10,555 nt of DNA from positions 1-10,555 of the forward strand of contig CADBQZ010000105.1 of the NCBI GenBank assembly GCA_902796865.1, read 5' to 3'. The translations under genes were made by a program, and so were the position numbers. Below are positions 1-6,651 of this stretch, piece after piece. The DNA is from an uncultured Ruminococcus sp. GTDB lineage: Bacteria; Bacillota; Clostridia; Oscillospirales; Ruminococcaceae. Position 1 is the stretch's first letter. Every line of letters starts with the position of its first letter. The notes under the pieces were generated by a model, which saw nothing but the letters and a program-made list of their open reading frames with translations, was not told the DNA's origin and did not search any database.

Positions 1-3000
1 CCAGGTGGTGGAGCTTGAGGTAGTACATATATCCGACAGTTACGCGGTTATCAAACTTTTCGCCCGTGCGTCCGTCATAAACCGTAAATTTGCAGTCCTC
101 GTTCATTTCGAGAGCCTTCGGGTTAATGACCTTCTGCATCGGCTTGAGCTCGAAGTCATCATCGCGGTGCGCCTTATTCTGCTCGTTAGCCTGACGGAAT
201 GCCTCACGGATATCAGCCTCATGTGCGCCGTCGAAAACGGGAGTCATGATGTGCCAGCCGAGAGCCTTGCACGCCATACCAAGGTGTACTTCAAGTACCT
301 GTCCTATATTCATTCGTGAAGGAACGCCGAGAGGATTCAGGCAGATATCGAGCGGTGTACCGTCCTCGAGGAAAGGCATATCCTCCTCGGGAAGAATACG
401 TGAAACGACACCCTTGTTACCGTGACGTCCCGCCATCTTATCACCGACAGAGATCTTTCTCTTCTGTGCAATATAACATCTTACAAGCTTGCTTACACCA
501 GGACTGAGTTCATCGCAGTTTTCTCTTGTAAATACCTTTACATCAACGATTATACCTGATTCACCATGCGGAACTTTAAGAGAATTATCTCTTACTTCTC
601 TAGCCTTTTCACCGAATATAGCTCTGAGGAGTCTTTCTTCGGCAGTAAGCTCTGTTTCACCCTTAGGTGTTACCTTACCTACAAGTATATCGCCTGCGTG
701 TACCTCAGCACCTATTCTTATGATACCTTCTTCATCAAGATCTTTAAGAGCGTCATCGCCGACATTAGGTATATCTCTTGTGATCTCCTCAGGACCAAGC
801 TTAGTATCACGGCATTCTATCTCATATTCTTCAATGTGTACCGATGTGAATACATCATTCTTGACAAGGTTCTCATTAAGAAGAACGGCGTCCTCATAGT
901 TATAACCTTCCCATGTCATAAATCCGATAAGAGCGTTCTTACCGAGCGATATTTCGCCCTCAGATGTAGCAGGACCGTCAGCGAGCACCTGTCCCTTCTC
1001 TACTCTTTCACCGGTACTTATGATAGGACGCTGATTTATACAAGTACCCTGGTTTGAACGCTTGAACTTTGTAAGCTGATACTTTTCTTCAGTTCCGTCA
1101 TCTGATCTTACAATTATTTCATCTGCACTTACATATGAAACGACACCCGTAGTTCTTGAGATTATACATACACCAGAGTCAACAGCTGCTTTATACTCCA
1201 TACCGGTCGCAACGAACGGTCTTTCTGTTTTAAGGAGCGGTACTGCCTGACGCTGCATGTTCGCACCCATGAGCGCTCTGTTAGCATCATCGTTTTCAAG
1301 GAACGGTATCATTGCTGTTGCGACAGATACTACCATCTTAGGTGATACGTCCATGTAATCAACATTATCACGGTCGCATTCAAGTATCTTCTCACGATAT
1401 CTTGCGTGTACCTTAGGTCTTGCAAGCTTTCTTTCCTCAGTAAGAGGCTCATTTGCCTGTGCAACGATGAAATTATCCTCTACATCAGCCGTCATATAAA
1501 CAACTTCATCTGTAACGACACCTGTTTCCTTATCCACTTTCAAATACGGCGCTTCAATAAAGCCGTATTCATTTATTCTTGCAAATGTTGCAAGGTAGGA
1601 TATAAGTCCGATATTAGGACCTTCAGGTGTTTCGATAGGACACATTCTTCCGTAGTGGCTGTAGTGTACGTCACGGACTTCAAATCCGGCTCTGTCTCTT
1701 GAAAGACCGCCGGGACCCAGTGCCGAAAGACGTCTTTTATGAGTAAGCTCTGCAAGAGGATTGTTCTGATCCATGAACTGTGAAAGCGGTGATGAACCGA
1801 AAAATTCTTTTATAGCAGCGGTAATAGGTCTGATGTTTACCAACGACTGCGGTGTGAGAGTTTCCATATCCTGTGACTGAAGATTCATTCTCTCACGGAC
1901 TACTCTTTCCATTCTTGCAAAACCTATCCTGAACTGGTTCTGTAAAAGTTCACCTACTGAACGGATACGTCTGTTTCCGAGGTGGTCTATATCATCGACC
2001 GTTCCGACACCTTCGCAAAGATTAAGGAAGTAGCTTATAGTCGCATATATATCATCGAGGATTATGTGTTTCGGAACAAGCTCATCTACTCTCTTTTTAA
2101 CGTTTTCTTCGATCTCTTCCTTATCTGCAGATGTTTCAAGTATATCCTTTAGTACCTTGAATGATACCTTTTCATTGATACCATATTTCTCAATATCAAA
2201 ATCGACATACGGAGCAAGGTCTACCATTCCATTGCCTATGACCTTTACTTCATGCTCGACCATTCTCGTAGCATTTTCTCCGTTATCTGTTACAAAGTAT
2301 TCCTTTACCTCTACTGTCAGATAAGCTTCGTATACACCTGCCTGCTCGATCTGCATAGCCTTTTCAAAGCTCAGCTTATCGCCTTCGTCAGCAAGTATCT
2401 CGCCTGTCAGAGGATCTACGACCGGTCTTGAAAGAACATGACCTGAAAGTCTTGAACCTATACCAAGCTTTTTATTGAATTTATAACGTCCGAATCTTGC
2501 AAGATCATATCTTCTTGCATCAAAGAAGAGATTGTTCAGATGTGCAACAGCGCTTTCAACCGTAGGCGGTTCGCCAGGTCTGAGCTTTTTATATACGTCT
2601 ATAAGAGCATCTGAATTATTCTTTGTCTGGTCTTTTTGCATGATGGTCTGTACAAGTCTCTCATCATGACCGAACATATCAAATATCTCTTCATCCGAAC
2701 TTACACCGATAGCCCTGATAAATGTCGTAAGCGGTATCTTTCTGTTCTTATCTATCCTTACATATACAACATCGCTTGAATCCATTTCATATTCGAGCCA
2801 TGCACCTCTGTTAGGGATAACTGTAGATTTGAAAAGATCCTTACCTGTCTTGTCCTTTTCAAAAGCGTAATAAACACCCGGTGAACGAACGAGCTGAGAT
2901 ACTATAACACGCTCTGCACCATTTATGATAAACGTACCGCTCTCTGTCATAAGCGGAAGATCGCCCATGAAGATCTCACTTTCTTTGACATCTCCTGTTT

Positions 3001-3307
3001 CCTTGTTCCAAAGAGTAGCTATCACTCTCAGCGGAGCAGCATAGGTAACGTCCCTTTCTTTACATTCAGGGATCGTATATTTGGGCGTATTGTCGATCTT
3101 GTAATCTACAAAGTTCAGTACCAGATTTCCGTTATAGTCGGTTATAGCTGATACATCACGGAAAACCTCTTTAAGACCTTCCTCCTTGAACCACTGATAG
3201 GAATTTTTTTGCACCTCGATAAGATTCGGGATCTCAAGAGCCTCGTTTATCTTTCCGAAACTCATTCTCACATTCTTACCAAGCTGTTTTGGCTTGACAT
3301 TCACCAT
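1..3307 (-). CDS. rpoB: RNA polymerase beta subunit RpoB (3' end outside window)
   Basis: RpoB is the catalytic beta subunit of core RNA polymerase and, with beta', forms the active-site cleft and RNA-DNA hybrid channel. The frame stays open from ATG 3307 to the window edge, giving 1102 residues; I expect roughly 100-200 more beyond the edge. Visible landmarks: [14 protein letters not shown] in the N-terminal part, the rifampicin region at residues about 503-530 ([18 protein letters not shown]), the NYEDA motif with E805/D806, and [14 protein letters not shown] with the active-site lysines K957 and K965, spaced as in E. coli K1065/K1073. The sequence stops at MYYLKLHHL, just before the conserved VDDKIHARSTG region expected next. 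The start is fixed by AAGGAGGT eight bases upstream. D513, H523 and S528 match E. coli D516, H526 and S531, so no classical rifampicin-resistance change is seen. Compared with Bacillus there seem to be about 25-30 extra residues just before [13 protein letters not shown]. rpoC presumably follows outside the window. Identification is certain. Confidence 0.98.
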   Translation of the reverse strand, partial: MVNVKPKQLGKNVRMSFGKINEALEIPNLIEVQKNSYQWFKEEGLKEVFRDVSAITDYNGNLVLNFVDYKIDNTPKYTIPECKERDVTYAAPLRVIATLWNKETGDVKESEIFMGDLPLMTESGTFIINGAERVIVSQLVRSPGVYYAFEKDKTGKDLFKSTVIPNRGAWLEYEMDSSDVVYVRIDKNRKIPLTTFIRAIGVSSDEEIFDMFGHDERLVQTIMQKDQTKNNSDALIDVYKKLRPGEPPTVESAVAHLNNLFFDARRYDLARFGRYKFNKKLGIGSRLSGHVLSRPVVDPLTGEILADEGDKLSFEKAMQIEQAGVYEAYLTVEVKEYFVTDNGENATRMVEHEVKVIGNGMVDLAPYVDFDIEKYGINEKVSFKVLKDILETSADKEEIEENVKKRVDELVPKHIILDDIYATISYFLNLCEGVGTVDDIDHLGNRRIRSVGELLQNQFRIGFARMERVVRERMNLQSQDMETLTPQSLVNIRPITAAIKEFFGSSPLSQFMDQNNPLAELTHKRRLSALGPGGLSRDRAGFEVRDVHYSHYGRMCPIETPEGPNIGLISYLATFARINEYGFIEAPYLKVDKETGVVTDEVVYMTADVEDNFIVAQANEPLTEERKLARPKVHARYREKILECDRDNVDYMDVSPKMVVSVATAMIPFLENDDANRALMGANMQRQAVPLLKTERPFVATGMEYKAAVDSGVCIISRTTGVVSYVSADEIIVRSDDGTEEKYQLTKFKRSNQGTCINQRPIISTGERVEKGQVLADGPATSEGEISLGKNALIGFMTWEGYNYEDAVLLNENLVKNDVFTSVHIEEYEIECRDTKLGPEEITRDIPNVGDDALKDLDEEGIIRIGAEVHAGDILVGKVTPKGETELTAEERLLRAIFGEKAREVRDNSLKVPHGESGIIVDVKVFTRENCDELSPGVSKLVRCYIAQKRKISVGDKMAGRHGNKGVVSRILPEEDMPFLEDGTPLDICLNPLGVPSRMNIGQVLEVHLGMACKALGWHIMTPVFDGAHEADIREAFRQANEQNKAHRDDDFELKPMQKVINPKALEMNEDCKFTVYDGRTGEKFDNRVTVGYMYYLKLHHL

Positions 3308-3315
3308 AGGCGTGG

Positions 3316-3323
3316 ACCTCCTT
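3316..3323 (-). promoter_or_regulatory. rpoB ribosome binding site
   Basis: On the minus strand AAGGAGGT, a full match to the anti-Shine-Dalgarno sequence, lies eight bases before the ATG at 3307. It decides the rpoB start; the next in-frame ATG lies inside the conserved N-terminus. Confidence 0.93.
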
Positions 3324-3331
3324 GAATATTT

Positions 3332-3352
3332 CCGGCAAAATCCGCTTGCCGG
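3332..3352 (-). promoter_or_regulatory. Hairpin in the rpoB leader, just before the Shine-Dalgarno
   Basis: Perfect 7-bp GC-rich inverted repeat (CCGGCAA / TTGCCGG) with a 7-base loop, ending eight bases before the rpoB ribosome binding site. No U-tract follows on the minus strand, so it is not a standard intrinsic terminator. It could modulate translation or processing of rpoB mRNA, or simply be structured leader. The inverted repeat is seen directly; any function is inference. Confidence 0.5.
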
Positions 3353-3476
3353 GAACGGCGACTTAAATCAATGAGTCAGATAAAACTGCAAAAGCTGCTT
3401 TTACGCTTAAAACAGATACCTGAAATTTTTTCTCACAAAAATAATATATATTCCCGTGATTTTTCTAAAAATCCTC

Positions 3477-3505
3477 TTGACACAGCCTTATATATGTGAT
3501 ATACT
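3477..3505 (+). promoter_or_regulatory. Plus-strand extended -10 promoter facing rpoB P1
   Basis: TTGACA (3477-3482), a 17-base spacer, and TATACT (3500-3505) preceded by TG one base upstream (3497-3498), an extended -10. Only one base departs from the consensus hexamers. It points away from rpoB, with a predicted start near 3512, and would transcribe toward the rpoB P1 boxes and the terminator at 3608-3640. No gene on the plus strand follows, so its product would be a short non-coding transcript. Confidence 0.6.
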
Positions 3506-3515
3506 GATATGTCAG
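3487..3515 (-). promoter_or_regulatory. Possible second rpoB promoter P2
   Basis: Minus-strand CTGACA (3515-3510), 17 bases, then TATAAG (3492-3487): one mismatch in each box. It would start rpoB transcription near 3480, about 60 bases downstream of P1. Its span covers almost the same bases as the plus-strand promoter at 3477-3505. AT-rich DNA produces such matches by chance, so this is tentative. Confidence 0.4.
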
Positions 3516-3549
3516 AGTTATTTTTTAAGTCATACTGATACATTCTATA

Positions 3550-3578
3550 ATTATACAACATTTTCATTTGGTTGTCAA
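3550..3578 (-). promoter_or_regulatory. rpoB promoter P1, perfect sigma-A consensus
   Basis: Reading the minus strand, TTGACA (3578-3573), a 17-base spacer and TATAAT (3555-3550) match the housekeeping consensus at all 12 positions with ideal spacing. The predicted start is near 3543 and the only gene downstream is rpoB. Such a strong promoter fits a highly expressed core gene that is not fed by an upstream ribosomal-protein operon in this arrangement. Confidence 0.88.
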
Positions 3579-3607
3579 TACTTTTGGAAATATTTTTTTA
3601 TTTACGC

Positions 3608-3640
3608 AAAAATGCCGCACGATTTTCGTGCGGCATTTTT
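3608..3640. terminator. Bidirectional intrinsic terminator after copA
   Basis: A perfect 15-bp inverted repeat, AAAAATGCCGCACGA (3608-3622) and its complement (3626-3640), with a three-base loop. A/T runs at both ends give a U-tract in either direction. On the minus strand it lies about 20 bases after the copA stop and isolates copA from rpoB; on the plus strand it would end a transcript from the promoter at 3477-3505. Confidence 0.93.
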
Positions 3641-3658
3641 CTGATTTTGAATTATTTT

Positions 3659-3868
3659 TTACTCTATCCCGATAAATTTATAATCCTGAGCTTCAACAGC
3701 ATCTTTTATAATGTCGGCAGAAACCTCCTTATTTAGTGTGATAACAGCAGTATCCGTGTTATGGTCGGGAGCTGCGCTCTCGATACCTTCGATAGCTTCA
3801 AGCGTTTTCTTGACCCTTGCCTCACAATGCTCACACATCATACCTTCGATCTTCAATGTCTTTGTCAT
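3659..3868 (-). CDS. copZ: Predicted free copper chaperone CopZ from an internal start in copA
   Basis: An in-frame ATG at 3868 (Met760 of CopA) would yield a 69-residue protein, MTKTLKIEGMMCEHCEARV onward, which is the usual size of a stand-alone CopZ. It has the single HMA ferredoxin-like fold with the Cu(I) site MCEHC (C12, C15 of the short form). GGAGG lies eight bases before the ATG, as good as any ribosome binding site in the window, and it falls within the charged linker joining the ATPase to this domain. CopZ delivers Cu(I) to CopA and to CsoR. It may be made both fused and free; E. coli copA also yields a short CopA(Z) chaperone from one gene, by frameshifting rather than by re-initiation. 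The alternative is that GGAGGAAAA merely encodes Glu-Glu-Lys in a charged linker. Confidence 0.55.
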   Translation of the reverse strand: MTKTLKIEGMMCEHCEARVKKTLEAIEGIESAAPDHNTDTAVITLNKEVSADIIKDAVEAQDYKFIGIE

Positions 3869-6145
3869 AGCTTTTTCCTCCGTTTTTATTATTTTGGTTT
3901 TTATCTTTTTATCATGACTTGCATCATGTATCTTAACTAAATTCAGCCTGAGCGCATTCATGCAAACGCAAAAACTTGACAGCGCCATAGCTGCTGCTCC
4001 GTATGCAGGCTTCATTTCTATTCCGTACAGACCTATCGCGAGCGGTATGCAAACAGCATTGTAGATAAACGCCCAGAAAAGGTTCTCGTGGATATTACGA
4101 ATTGTCGCACGGCTGAGCCGTACTGCCGCCGAAACGTCCGTCAGTCTGTTCTTAATTACAACTATATCTGCTGCATCTATGGCAACATCTGCACCGGCAC
4201 CTATCGCAATTCCTGTATCAGCCGTGGTCAGCGCAGGAGCATCATTGATACCGTCGCCCACCATGATGACTTTTCCATGCTTTTTAAGCTCAGATATTTT
4301 TTTAGATTTACCATCAGGAAGAACGCCTGCGATAACTTCGTCAACGCCTGCCTGTTTGCCTATGGCATTTGCTGTGCGTTCGTTGTCACCCGTGAGCATA
4401 TATACGTTCAGTCCCATGCCTTTCAGTTCCTTTATAGCGGCTGACGAATCGCTTTTTATTGTATCAGCAACAGCGATGATGCCTATGAACTTGCCGCCTT
4501 TTACAAAGAGCAGAGGCGTTTTGCCTTCATCAGAAAGCGCTGTGATCTTTGCGATAACGTCAGATGAGATCTCATACTTCTGCGATATATACCTATAGCT
4601 TCCGCCTTCAAGCAGTTCATCGTCAAGCTTAGCCGAAAGCCCATTTCCTGCAAGTGCATTAAAGTCTGTAACTTCTGGGATATCAATATCAGAAGTCTTT
4701 TCAACGATCGCTTTTGCAAGCGGATGTTCACTTTTAACTTCAAGAGACGCTGAATATGTTAGCAGCTCTCTTTTGGTGATACCGTTCGGGATAATATCCG
4801 TAACATTTGGCTTGCCTTCGGTGATAGTACCTGTCTTGTCAAGTGCGGCGATGTTCGCCCTGCCTACCGCTTCGAGCGATGCAGCAGTTTTATAGAGTAT
4901 ACCATTTTTCGCACCCACACCGTTTCCGACCATGATAGCAACGGGAGTTGCAAGCCCCAACGCACATGGACAGCTTATAACAAGTACAGATATGGCTCTT
5001 GCGATCGCAAAGCTGAATTCCCTGCCAGCTATCAGCCAGCCGATCAGTGTCAGGAATGCTATACCCATAACAGCAGGAACAAATATACCTGATACCTTAT
5101 CGGCTATTCGGGCGATAGGTGCTTTTGTAGCTGCTGCGTCCGATACAGTCTTGATTATCTGAGATAGTGTGGTGTCTTCGCCTACCCTCGTAGCACGGCA
5201 TCGGATATAACCCGATTTATTGAGCGTTGCTGCCGAAACCGCAGAGCCCTCCTCCTTGTCAACAGGTATACTTTCGCCCGTGAGTGCTGATTCATCGACA
5301 GAAGATGAACCGTATACAACAACTCCGTCAACAGGTATGCTTGCACCCGGCTTAACTGCGAAAATATCGCCCACTCTGAATTCCTCGATGTCGACCTCAT
5401 GCTCCTCGCCGTCACTATAAAGGAGTGCCGTTTTGGGAGCAAGTTTCATAAGCCCTTTCAGTGCGTCGGTAGTGCGTCCCTTTGACATTGATTCCAGCAT
5501 TTTACCTACCGTAATGAGCGTAGGTATCATGGCTGCCGACTCGAAATACAGATTCATTCCATATTTCATAACTACATCATGTTCACCATTGCCCTGTGCC
5601 AGTATCATGATGAACAGTTCAGCTAATGAATAACCGAACGAGGCGCTTGAACCGAGCGCAACGAGCGTGTCCATATTAGGATGTCCGCTGAAAAGCGACT
5701 TGAAACCGTTGATGAAAAACTTACCATTTATCATCATAATGAAGATAGCAAGAAGCATTTCAAATACGCCTAAGAATACATGATTATCAAACGCCGCCGG
5801 CGCAGGAAATCCCCACATCATATGTCCCATTGAAAAATACATCAGCACTAACAGGACTAATACCGATCTTATAAGGCGTTTCTTAAGCTTCGGTGTTTCT
5901 GTATCTTTAAGCATATCATCATCGGATTTCGCTGTTTTGGATTCTGCGCCTTTTTTTGAAGCGCCGTACCCTGCATTTTCAACAGCCCTTATTATGTCCG
6001 CTTCCGATGCAGTACCCTCGACACCCATTGAATTTGTGAGAAGGCTGACAGCACAGTTCTGAACTCCCGGAACAGCTGATACTGCCTTTTCTACTCTTGA
6101 ACTACAGGCGGCACAACTCATTCCGGTCACATTATATTGTTCCAT
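3659..6145 (-). CDS. copA: Copper-exporting P1B-type ATPase CopA with a C-terminal CopZ-like domain
   Basis: This 828-residue membrane ATPase pumps Cu(I) out of the cytoplasm. Domains in order: N-terminal HMA with GMSCAAC (C11, C14); four predicted helices at about 92-214; actuator with TGES (289-292); helices at about 352-402 with the CPC metal site (392-394); phosphorylation motif DKTGT (D436); SEHP (H474-P475); TGD (585-587); GDGIND (630-635); helices at about 688-730. YN (695-696) and MALSS (720-724) in the last two helices are the Cu(I)-specific P1B-1 signature. A charged linker (about 740-758) then leads to a second HMA domain with GMMCEHC (C771, C774). The start lies 15 bases after csoR with AAAGGGG before it. 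The C-terminal HMA begins at Met760, an ATG with its own ribosome binding site, so this gene may encode two products. Transcription is expected to be copper-induced through CsoR. Confidence 0.97.
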   Translation of the reverse strand: MEQYNVTGMSCAACSSRVEKAVSAVPGVQNCAVSLLTNSMGVEGTASEADIIRAVENAGYGASKKGAESKTAKSDDDMLKDTETPKLKKRLIRSVLVLLVLMYFSMGHMMWGFPAPAAFDNHVFLGVFEMLLAIFIMMINGKFFINGFKSLFSGHPNMDTLVALGSSASFGYSLAELFIMILAQGNGEHDVVMKYGMNLYFESAAMIPTLITVGKMLESMSKGRTTDALKGLMKLAPKTALLYSDGEEHEVDIEEFRVGDIFAVKPGASIPVDGVVVYGSSSVDESALTGESIPVDKEEGSAVSAATLNKSGYIRCRATRVGEDTTLSQIIKTVSDAAATKAPIARIADKVSGIFVPAVMGIAFLTLIGWLIAGREFSFAIARAISVLVISCPCALGLATPVAIMVGNGVGAKNGILYKTAASLEAVGRANIAALDKTGTITEGKPNVTDIIPNGITKRELLTYSASLEVKSEHPLAKAIVEKTSDIDIPEVTDFNALAGNGLSAKLDDELLEGGSYRYISQKYEISSDVIAKITALSDEGKTPLLFVKGGKFIGIIAVADTIKSDSSAAIKELKGMGLNVYMLTGDNERTANAIGKQAGVDEVIAGVLPDGKSKKISELKKHGKVIMVGDGINDAPALTTADTGIAIGAGADVAIDAADIVVIKNRLTDVSAAVRLSRATIRNIHENLFWAFIYNAVCIPLAIGLYGIEMKPAYGAAAMALSSFCVCMNALRLNLVKIHDASHDKKIKTKIIKTEEKAMTKTLKIEGMMCEHCEARVKKTLEAIEGIESAAPDHNTDTAVITLNKEVSADIIKDAVEAQDYKFIGIE
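3877..3881 (-). promoter_or_regulatory. Internal ribosome binding site within copA
   Basis: Minus-strand GGAGG, followed by eight bases (AAAAAGCT) and ATG at 3868. Strength and spacing are those of a genuine start. It decides the proposed free CopZ product. Confidence 0.6.
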
Positions 6146-6160
6146 TAAAACCCCTTTCTG

Positions 6161-6463
6161 TTATTTCATGATCTTTTGCAGTGTTGCTGCAAGCTCGTCA
6201 ATGACTTCATCTTTTCCCGCACGAATATCATTGACCACACAGCTTTTCATATGTGAAGTAAGAAGCACCTTGTTGAAACTGTTCAGTGCACTGTTTACAG
6301 CCGATACCTGGATCATTATATCAGGACAATAAGCATCATTTTCAAGCATCTTTTCAATTCCACGAACTTGTCCTTCTATTCTTTTAAGCCTGTTCATCAG
6401 TGATTTGAATTCTTCTTCACTGCGCTTCTTTTTTCGGTTACAACAACATTTATTCTCGTCCAT
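6161..6463 (-). CDS. csoR: Copper-sensing transcriptional repressor CsoR
   Basis: CsoR-family (DUF156) all-helical repressor of 100 residues that binds operator DNA when apo and releases it on binding Cu(I). The Cu(I) ligand set is complete: C46, H71 and C75, with spacing identical to M. tuberculosis CsoR C36/H61/C65, and Tyr45 sits where the second-shell Tyr35 is. The family core RLKRIEGQVRGIEKML is at 25-40. The N-terminal tail has three consecutive cysteines (C6-C8) followed by a basic stretch (NRKKKR), which could bind extra metal or contact DNA. The start is set by AAAGGAGG five bases before the ATG. copA follows after 15 bases, so the two are co-transcribed, and the promoter carries two matching operators, so the gene should regulate itself. 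Nickel- or persulfide-sensing relatives (RcnR, CstR) are less likely given the C-H-C set and the copA partner. Confidence 0.96.
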   Translation of the reverse strand: MDENKCCCNRKKKRSEEEFKSLMNRLKRIEGQVRGIEKMLENDAYCPDIMIQVSAVNSALNSFNKVLLTSHMKSCVVNDIRAGKDEVIDELAATLQKIMK

Positions 6464-6478
6464 AACAACCTCCTTTAT

Positions 6479-6495
6479 ATACCCCTATAGGGTAT
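6479..6495. promoter_or_regulatory. CsoR operator O2 in the csoR leader
   Basis: Second palindrome with the same arms, ATACCC-CTATA-GGGTAT, centred 34 bp from O1 and lying between the predicted start and the csoR ribosome binding site. It probably supports cooperative or roadblock repression. Confidence 0.82.
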
Positions 6496-6507
6496 TCCTT
6501 AAATATA

Positions 6508-6536
6508 ATTATATACCCTTATGGGGTATTTGTCAA
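6508..6536 (-). promoter_or_regulatory. csoR-copA promoter, perfect sigma-A consensus
   Basis: Minus-strand TTGACA (6536-6531), 17-base spacer, TATAAT (6513-6508), with a predicted start near 6501. All 12 hexamer positions match. The spacer is almost entirely filled by a CsoR-type operator, so the promoter should be very strong when free and blocked when apo-CsoR is bound. Confidence 0.92.
6513..6529. promoter_or_regulatory. CsoR operator O1 within the promoter spacer
   Basis: Palindrome ATACCC-TTATG-GGGTAT, 6-bp arms around 5 bases, in the pattern known for CsoR operators (TACCC...GGGTA). It lies between the -35 and -10 boxes and touches the -10, so bound CsoR would exclude RNA polymerase. 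Confidence 0.88.
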
Positions 6537-6590
6537 GACCTTTCATATAAAAATACTTTTTGTTTAAAAACCACTTTTTCTATAATAAAC

Positions 6591-6622
6591 AAAAAGCACA
6601 TTCCCATAAAGAGAATGTGCTT
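6591..6622 (-). terminator. Terminator of the tautomerase/aldo-keto reductase operon
   Basis: Ten-bp stem AAGCACATTC (6594-6603) with its complement (6613-6622) around a nine-base loop, followed on the minus strand by a T-run. It lies 30 bases after the aldo/keto reductase stop and insulates the csoR promoter from upstream transcription. Confidence 0.88.
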
Positions 6623-6651
6623 AAAACAAATATGATAGAAGCTAAAATATA

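Larger units (their letters stand above)
3308..3543 (-). other. Predicted rpoB 5' untranslated leader (about 236 nt)
   Basis: If transcription starts about seven bases after the -10 box at 3550-3555, the rpoB mRNA carries a leader of roughly 236 nt. I find no open frame with a ribosome binding site in it and no recognisable riboswitch or ribosomal-protein binding motif. It holds the hairpin at 3332-3352, a weaker second promoter at 3487-3515, and two copies of ATACTGATA (plus-strand reading) at 3501-3509 and 3532-3540. The stretch 3360-3470 is AT-rich with only very short inverted repeats. Confidence 0.55.
3512..3640 (+). ncRNA. Candidate small RNA of about 130 nt, convergent with rpoB P1
   Basis: This interval is bounded by a near-consensus plus-strand promoter (3477-3505) and a strong intrinsic terminator (3608-3640), with no protein-coding frame that has a ribosome binding site. 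The transcript would be AT-rich apart from the terminator stem. Its first 30 or so bases are antisense to the start of the rpoB P1 mRNA, and its synthesis crosses the P1 -10 and -35 boxes. It may be a regulatory RNA, a by-product of transcriptional interference, or not made at all. Prediction from promoter and terminator only. Confidence 0.35.

Noticed and set aside
489..2324. Several plus-strand open frames opposite rpoB, such as 489-899, 566-1057, 1406-1702 and 2064-2324
   Set aside because: They lie antisense to an unmistakable, intact rpoB frame, show no recognisable domain and lack ribosome binding sites; they are shadows of its codon pattern.
3456..3644. Plus-strand 62-codon frame in the spacer between rpoB and copA
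   Set aside because: It would start at GTG without a ribosome binding site, runs across the plus-strand promoter and through the terminator stem, and resembles no known protein.
6560..6586. Plus-strand TTGTTT ... TATAAT promoter-like pair
   Set aside because: The 15-base spacing and mismatched -35 are poor, and no plus-strand gene or terminator follows.
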